19,467 bases of DNA, from the NCBI GenBank assembly GCA_016702645.1, contig JADJDP010000051.1, positions 1 to 19,467 of the forward strand. Direction: 5' to 3'. The DNA comes from Flavobacteriales bacterium (GTDB taxonomy: Bacteria; Bacteroidota; Bacteroidia; Flavobacteriales_F; PHOS-HE28). Below are positions 14,442 to 19,467 of this stretch, piece by piece. Within the stretch, counting starts at the first letter, position 1; every line of letters starts with the position of its first letter. The translations under genes and the position numbers were made by a program. The notes beneath the pieces were generated by a model that was given only the letters and a program-made list of their open reading frames with translations, made no database searches and was not told where the DNA came from.

Positions 14442-14770
14442 GGGACACACTGACGATAGCCGTGCGCTTGCTCGCCGTTGCCAGCCGCTTGTCCTTTTGC
14501 GGTAAGCTTCACCAAAAGGCCTATCTGCATTCGGCGGAGCGGTCGCCGCGAAGCGTCGCGCCAACACCGAGCACGCGCCTGGTTCAACGGATCTCCGGTT
14601 GAGTCTCCACGATCCCATTCACCTCATCCATCGTGTGGATCGGGACACCGTTCCGGAAGTCGGGGCCGATGAGCGACCGGGTGCAAATGCTTGCGCGCGT
14701 AGGCTTCGGCCCAATTGCTGCTGGGTGGCGTCCCAGCATGGCTAGCACTTAGCTTTCGCTGGCACCCCTG
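14442..14770. other. Gap without a confident gene; one stem-loop
   Basis: 329 bases between the TonB-C gene and the next plus-strand gene. There is a stem-loop at 14493-14519 (CCTTTT / AAAAGG with inner GGT / ACC) about 50 bases after the TonB-C stop; it lacks a clear T-run, so terminator function is uncertain. A 51-codon minus-strand frame (14584-14739) contains SLIGPDFRNGVPIHTMDEV and could be the tail of a decayed gene, but it has no convincing start or family. No copy of the intergenic repeat is present. TAGCTTTC at 14750-14757 resembles a -7 element for the gene at 14771. Confidence 0.4.
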
Positions 14771-15261
14771 ATGAAGAACCTCCTCACCTGTTTGTTCGTG
14801 TTCGCCGCTACGTGCGCGAGTGCGCAAAAAGCCCGCTATCGTGGGGCGACCTCGAACGATTGGCCGCGCTCGACCTTTCGGGGTTCGAAAAGGGAGTGGA
14901 GGATATGGGGCTCACGCCACATCGGCCGGATAACACGAGCACTCCTGAATGTGTGACCCTTGTGTACCTCGGCGCTACCGCGGCCAACGGGAGCCGCAAC
15001 AAACTCAGCACCATGCGCTGTAGCGATGGCTTGCGCACGGTGGCATTCAACACGGCCGATGAGGAGACTTACAACAAGGTGAAGGAAGCGGCCATCGCCA
15101 AGGGCTTCAAGTTGCAAGCGGCGGAAGCAGGTGCCCCAGCCGATGCGCAAGTGCACACGCACGATGGGAAACAGATGCGTACCGATCGATCGGTGGTGAA
15201 CGGCACGACCTATTTCTGTGATCTCCCTCTCAGGCACGTGGCCCAAGTAGTGGACAGATAG
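14771..15261 (+). CDS. Small secreted protein of unknown function (one frameshift)
   Basis: About 163 aa. The start at 14771 gives MKNLLTCLFVFAATCASAQK, a clean signal peptide. The frame then changes inside an A5 run at 14826, and the other frame continues SPLSWGDLERLAALDLSGFE, then KGVEDMGLTPHRPDNTSTPE. One missing A in the homopolymer would join them. The rest has CVTLVYLGATAANGSRNKLS, an Ala/Lys-rich helix (EETYNKVKEAAIAKGFKLQA) and a C-terminal strand region (VVNGTTYFCDLPLRHVAQVV). Three cysteines are present in the mature part. No family is recognised. It ends 29 bases before the stop codon of the convergent outer-membrane gene, with no terminator seen between. Confidence 0.7.
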
Positions 15262-15290
15262 TCCGGTCGTTCGCCGTCCGCACTTCCGCG

Positions 15291-15890
15291 TCAGAAACGA
15301 AAACGCGCCCCCGTGCCCGCCTGAGGCCGGAAGAGGAAGGGGTCGTCGAATATTTCCATGAACAACGTGCCATCCAAGAAGAGCGATATGGGCACTTTGC
15401 TGAACGTGTACTCCAGACCGATCACGCCGTCCGCACCAGATCCAGTTCCGTTACCCGCTGATGCGTACACCACTATCCAGTCCGGTCCGTTCTCTTCCTT
15501 GTACCGGTAGTCGTAGCGGTAGTCCTAGCCTTAGTTGGCCGCCCACGCCGAAGTACCACTCGAACCCCTTGACCGTACCGATCGGACGTTGCCACAAATA
15601 GTGCAGTTGCAGGCCCAACGCCACGGAAGCCTTGTAGCCGATCAGTTGGTGCTCCTTGTGGTTGAAGTGCTGATCGCCGTACCAATGATTGTATCGATCG
15701 TAGTAGTAGTTCGAATTGCGGAATAGGTGCGTTCTGCCCATGCTCAGCTCCCATGCATGGCCGTTGCCGTATTTCTTCAGTGTGATACCGCTGGGGTCGC
15801 CCAACGGAAGCCCACACCCCAATTCTGTCCGGAGACAGCAGGGGACATCAGTAAGCATACACTGGTGAGGGCAATGATCGTTCGGCGCAT
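15291..15890 (-). CDS. Outer-membrane beta-barrel protein (frameshifted)
   Basis: About 199 aa. The start at 15890 gives MRRTIIALTSVCLLMSPAVS, then GQNWGVGFR, a signal peptide followed by a first strand. In the next frame the protein continues LGDPSGITLKKYGNGHAWEL, NYYYDRYNHWYGDQHFNHKE, ASVALGLQLHYLWQRPI and GFEWYFGVGGQLRLG. A further frame gives DYRYDYRYKEENGPDW, ADGVIGLEYTFSKVPISLFL and the terminal FRPQAGTGARFRF ending in Phe. The alternating aromatic strands and terminal Phe support an outer-membrane barrel. Frame changes fall near 15800 and 15530. It points toward the preceding plus-strand gene (convergent). Confidence 0.72.
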
Positions 15891-16021
15891 CGGGAAGGAG
15901 TTGGTGATGTGTGCGCAACACAAACGCGGTACCATGTGCCATTCACCTTCACGTCGTGTGGAAAGCACGCGCGGATGTGGAGCTCCGTGCCCACCGCGTT
16001 GGGGTATGGCTACGGATCCGC

Positions 16022-16067
16022 TTGAAGAAACGCAGCGACCCCGGCGTGCGCAGCCGGGGTCGTTGCT
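16022..16067 (-). terminator. Intrinsic terminator for the PorT-like gene
   Basis: A 14-bp stem (16032-16045 with 16053-16066, one G-T pair) and a 7-base loop, followed on the minus strand by GTTTCTTC. It lies 18 bases past the stop codon at 16085 of the minus-strand barrel gene. Confidence 0.85.
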
Positions 16068-16084
16068 GAGAACTTACGCCGCGA

Positions 16085-16805
16085 CTAGTCCGCCTTGATG
16101 AAGCTGAAGCCGAGCGAGAACTGGATGAGGTTAGTGTACGACTTCACCGTCGCATCGCCGAAGGAGGTGTCTTCGTTGATGGTGTTGAGCCCGCGCCAGT
16201 AGCGCAGCCCGAAGTTCACACCGCTCGCGGTCTCGTAGATCATACCGACCACAGCCCCGACTTCCAACTTCCGCAATCCATCGGTAACGTCCGATCCACT
16301 GATCGTCTCATCGAAGTCGGAGGTGGTCACCGTGGATGAGTTGCCATCGGTGCCACCAGGTGTTGGAACCGCTTCGTTTCACCCTGCCGCTCGTGAGCAG
16401 ACCGAACCCCGGGCCAACTTGGATACCGAACTTTGTTGGGTTGGAACGAGAGAGCAAGGGGACCTCGAGGTAGTTGTACGCGGTCCTGTTCTTCGATTCA
16501 CTTCTGTCAGTGATCTGGTTGTACCGAACGGCCCGGTGTACGATGTGGTGGAGATGCGATCCTCCTGGAAGCCTCGTATGGAGTACATTACTTCAGGACG
16601 AACACCGACATGTTCCGAAATGGCCAGCTGAACGTAACCGCCGATGGGGAAACGATTCCGGACCCTCGGGCGCTTCGTCGGGCTCAGGGTCCACCATTGT
16701 GCTGATGAGCGTGTAGTTGAGCCCGAGCTTGCCGCCCATCAGTGTTTGACCGAATGCAGAGGTTCCGATCGCGACTGCGCCGATCGCCAATACGATGTTT
16801 TTCAT
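16085..16805 (-). CDS. PorT-like outer-membrane beta-barrel protein (frameshifted)
   Basis: About 240 aa. The start at 16805 gives MKNIVLAIGAVAIGTSAFGQ, a signal peptide, then TLMGGKLGLNYTLIST. The second frame carries GGYVQLAISEHVGVRPEVMY, then SIRGFQED, and the third NYLEVPLLSRSNPTKFGIQV, then GPGFGLLTSG. The last carries LRKLEVGAVVGMIYETASGV, NFGLRYWRGLNTI and the terminal strand LIQFSLGFSFI. The order G-x-K-x-G-L-N, P-E-x-x-Y-S-x-x-G, Y-L-E-V-P-L-L and F-x-L-R-Y is that of the 8-strand outer-membrane beta-barrel family that includes PorT. Members are mostly of unknown role; PorT itself takes part in T9SS maturation. I see no evidence that this is the PorT orthologue. It has its own terminator. 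Confidence 0.82.
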
Positions 16806-17054
16806 GTTCCGAGGATTTGGCCCTTGGTGTCCATTGTTGTGCCAGCGCAGGCCAGCACGCTGGCAGCGGGCGTGGATCGTGCCTGAGCCGATGGTCGATA
16901 CGCCCGATCAAGTGCACCCACGAGTGTAGAGGGACGGGGCGCGCGTTCCCACCGAGCAACAAATGTCCCATGCATACTACATGGCGCGCGCCGAAGTATG
17001 CCGACGTGAGTGGCGGCCGTTCATTGATACTGGGTGCGGAATGGGATGATCGCT
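16806..17054. other. Gap upstream of the PorT-like gene with an inverted repeat
   Basis: 249 bases with no plausible gene. An inverted repeat GCCAGCG / CGCTGGC (16841-16847 and 16858-16864, 10-base spacer) lies about 36 bases upstream of the PorT-like start on the transcribed side; it could be an operator or leader stem-loop. The minus strand also reads GACATTTG further upstream, one mismatch from a -7 box. No copy of the intergenic repeat is present. Confidence 0.4.
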
Positions 17055-18658
17055 TTACTCCAGCTCATACCGCACTTCCTGGTCGTGGTACCGTTGTCGC
17101 AGGTTGGCGCTGATACCGATGCGGAACCAGTTGGTCGTTTCGTTCGCTGCACCATGGGGCTGGCGCGAGCGCAGTACGTATGCGGCTTCGACACGCAGAC
17201 CGCTGCGCGGATCGATGGTCCACGCGGCGATGATCTCCGCGAAGAGGATGTTGACTTCCACCGGGTCGGCGAAATAGCCGTAGTTGTCGGGGCGCACGCC
17301 ATCGGCACTGTAGCGGTCGGATTCAGGACGGAAGATGTTGCTGCCCCAGCTGTATGCGCCGGTGTCCTGCCCCAACGTGGCGTAGCTGAGATGGCGCTCA
17401 CCATCCAGCTTCTTGCGCCACTCGGCACGCACCAGCATCTCGCGGAAGTTGCTGCCCGTATGGATGTGCGAGCGGCTGACCGGCATGCGGATAGTTCTGC
17501 CGTGTATCACTGTGGGTAGATGAACGGGCGCGCATAATTGAACTCGGCGCGCAGCATCAACGTCTTCAACTTGAACGCTTCGTAGGCCACCAATCCGAGT
17601 TGGAATGCTTGCTTATTGCCGTACCAGCCATCGCCGGCGCGCACGGCGTCCAGCAGGAATTCATCGAGCATCACTTGCGAATAGAAGAGGCTCTTCTTGC
17701 CGGGCTTCACGTTCCAGCGCCGCCGAGCAATGCATTGTCACCTGAGCCCCGACTGCCATTCCACGGGCGGTAAAAGATGACCGGATTGAGGTGGTTGATA
17801 TCGAAGCCGCGCGGGAACTTTCATCGGCTCCTTGCCACACCACGCCTTCGAACACCGCTACGTTCAAGCGGCGTGTCACGTTCCAACTGAGGTAATGGAA
17901 GCTGGAGAATCGGTATCATATGATGACGGTGTTCCGCCCGCTCCGCGGATATCATCCATCACCGTGAAGAGGTTCACGTATTTGATCTTCCAGAACTCCG
18001 TGTTGATACGGAGGAACGGATAGCCGCCCGCGTTGTCGCTGAGGAAGAACGAACGGTGGCCTTCGCCGAAGAAGTGTTTGCCGCGGCCCACCGTAAGCAC
18101 GAACGCATCGTCAGGTACGAAGCTGGCCCAGCCGTTCCAGTCGTAGTGCGAACGCGCTTCGTCATCACCGTACGCGTAGCCCTCGCCGAGCGAGAGACTT
18201 GTTGAGCGTCCACCAGCGTGTCGAGGTAGTCGCTCCAGTTCTCGTTCCATGCTTGTCCGTCCAGATGGAAGCTCCAACGCTTTCCGGCATCGGCTTCCAG
18301 CCAAGCACTCGCACCGCCGCGCCAGGTAGCGCCGATGCACTGCCTGCGTCAACGCCCACCGATGCGTCGAGCAAGCGGGCCGCCGCGCCAACGCAAACCA
18401 GTCGTGTGCTATCGAATGCGTTGCGGCCCCAGCGTTCCAGGGAGACCATGGCAGCGGTGCCCTGTAAGGTGTCACCACCCGGTAATGCACGCAGGTCGCG
18501 GATGAGGGAAGGACGGATGGCCGTGTGCATACCGCTATGGAGGGAGTGCGCTTGGGCCGCCCAAGGGGCTCCCACGGCGCGGCTCAACGGAAGTGTGGAG
18601 GGTTGGGCAGTGACACACCAACGCCCAGCAAGCAACAACCAACCGCCGCGTTGCGCAT
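17055..18658 (-). CDS. RemB/Wzi-family outer-membrane protein (frameshifted)
   Basis: About 530 aa, close to the size of RemB-type proteins. The ATG at 18658 opens MRNAAVGCCLLGVGVS. Across several frames the family pattern is continuous: SLERWGRNAFDSTRLVCVGA, then WNENWSDYLDTLVDAQQ, then FVLTVGRGKHFFGEGHRSFF with LSDNAGGYPFLRINTEFWK, then FDINHLNPVIFYRPWNGS, DNALLG, SLFYSQVMLDEFLLDAVRAG, NYARPFIYPQSDTRQNYPHA and GQPLAHPYG, SNFREMLVRAEW, ending QRYHDQEVRYELE. The G-R-x-x-x-F-x-G-x-G-x-R-S-x-x-L-S-D, H-L-N-P-V-I-F-Y-R-P and G-Q-P-L-A-H-P motifs define the Bacteroidota family annotated as capsule-assembly Wzi or gliding protein RemB. Frame changes fall near 18640, 18300, 18195, 17910, 17815, 17735, 17510 and 17460. 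The start overlaps the upstream transferase stop as TGATG, indicating translational coupling and a surface-glycan or motility role. Confidence 0.85.
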
Positions 18659-19467
18659 CACTTCTTCTCCTTACTGGTACGATGAAGGGCAGGAGCGCCA
18701 GGAAGAATGCAGTCGACCCCAAGAGCAAAAGGCCCTTGGTCGGGGCTATGTCACGGGTAAGCAGGCTGATCAGGATCACTGCGATGGCGAACATGTACAA
18801 TGTCGCCGTTGTTCCCCTATGGCCGAGCCCATGTGCCATAAGGCGATGATGGATGGTTGCGGTCGGCGGCAAAGGACTCACCCCGCGCGGCGCGGCTCAC
18901 GAATACACGGAACGTATCCACCAACGGATAAGCCAACATGGCCATGGCGAACAGCGGCGTAGGCGCGTTGCAACCACGGTGGAAGTCGCGTATTATCATG
19001 GTCCACCATGTTCATTGCGAGTACGCTGAGTATGGCGCCGATGATCAGCGAGCCACTGTCGCCCATGAAGATGCGCGCCGGATGGAAGTTGAACACCAGG
19101 AAGCCGATGAGGCACCGGCCAGCACTGCACTGGAGCAAGGCCAACGGCACATCGCCTGCGAGGTAGAACCAGCAACCGAACGCCACCGCACAGATGGTAC
19201 CGATGCCAGCGGCCAAGCCATCGATCCTGGTCGATGAGGTTGAACGCGTTCACCAACACCACGTACACGAAGAAGCTAACGCGATGCTCCATTCCTGCCC
19301 CAGTTCATAGATGCCGAACGCCGTGCATGTTGTTGATGTGCGGATGCCGGCCATCACCACCGTGATGTAAGCCCACCACCATATGTCCCACCAACTTCTT
19401 CACCGGGCTGAAACCGACGATGCTTCGTCTCACACCGACAGAAAAGCAACACCATGGCGGCGACCAC
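18658..19467 (-). CDS. WecA/MraY-family undecaprenyl-phosphate sugar-1-phosphate transferase, 5' end outside window, frameshifted
   Basis: This integral membrane enzyme family moves a HexNAc-1-phosphate from a UDP-sugar to undecaprenyl phosphate, the first step of O-antigen, capsule or teichoic-type glycan synthesis. Visible in order: GFSPVKKLVGHMVV, YITVVMAGIR, FGIYELGQEWSIA, FFVYVVLVNAFNLID before a D-G-L-A-A-G-type loop (LAAGIGTICAVAFGCWFYLA), then IGFLVFNFHPARIFMGDSGS with the Mg-site aspartate in the M-G-D-S-G-S loop. Next come the helix LIIGAILSVLAMNMVD, AMAMLAYPLVDTFRVFVSRA, then FAADRN and HHRLMAHGLGHRGT (the His-rich UDP-sugar loop; WecA-like rather than MraY-like), and the last helices LYMFAIAVILISLLT and LLLLGSTAFFLALLPFIV. 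Several indels break the frame. Its TGA overlaps the ATG of the RemB/Wzi-like gene by one base, so the two form an operon. The sugar specificity cannot be read. Confidence 0.85.

Noticed and set aside
14584..14739. 51-codon minus-strand frame
   Set aside because: No convincing start context, signal or family; kept only as a note on the gap.
14442..14770. tRNA or other structured RNA gene
   Set aside because: No cloverleaf or known RNA motif could be drawn; only one modest stem-loop is present.
16085..16805. Calling this gene porT
   Set aside because: The barrel family fits, but it is large and functionally mixed, and no T9SS core genes lie nearby.

Overview
The window looks like a GC-rich member of the Bacteroidota, probably Flavobacteriales-like. 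Support comes from several secreted proteins with type IX secretion (T9SS) style C-terminal sorting domains, delta-60 repeats, PorT-like outer-membrane barrels, a TonB-C protein, a RemB/Wzi-family protein with the typical Bacteroidota motifs, and promoter-like TAnnTTTG elements close to start codons. The species is not identified. Many genes carry single-base frameshifts while the protein similarity continues in another frame. I read these mainly as consensus errors, some at homopolymers, and give each such gene as one locus spanning its frames.

Positions 885 to 13043 have an unusual layout. A roughly 100-bp structured repeat (14 copies, full or partial) occurs once in 14 of the 15 gene-to-gene gaps. 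Every copy points the same way, although the genes between them lie on both strands. Each repeat-bounded unit holds one gene, one toxin-antitoxin pair or, once, two divergent small genes: a lipoprotein, a short secreted protein cut by a repeat, a RelE/ParE-type TA pair, a delta-60 T9SS cargo protein, a second T9SS-like protein, an outer-membrane barrel, a second TA pair, a third T9SS-like protein, another lipoprotein, a GldM-C-like protein with a divergent small membrane protein, a 47-aa membrane protein, a secreted protein of unknown function, and a beta-helix T9SS cargo protein. This is the layout of a cassette array (compare chromosomal integrons), but I found neither canonical attC core boxes nor an integrase. 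I treat it as an undescribed cassette-like or repeat-seeded region.

From 13044 to 19467 no copy is seen and the content looks like ordinary chromosome: an outer-membrane barrel and a TonB-C protein (+), a small secreted protein (+), two outer-membrane beta-barrels (-), and a tightly coupled pair (-) of a WecA/MraY-family sugar-phosphate transferase followed by a RemB/Wzi-family outer-membrane protein. The last pair points to surface polysaccharide or gliding functions.

The left edge (1-820) is the 5' part of a secreted protein with a roughly 60-residue internal repeat.
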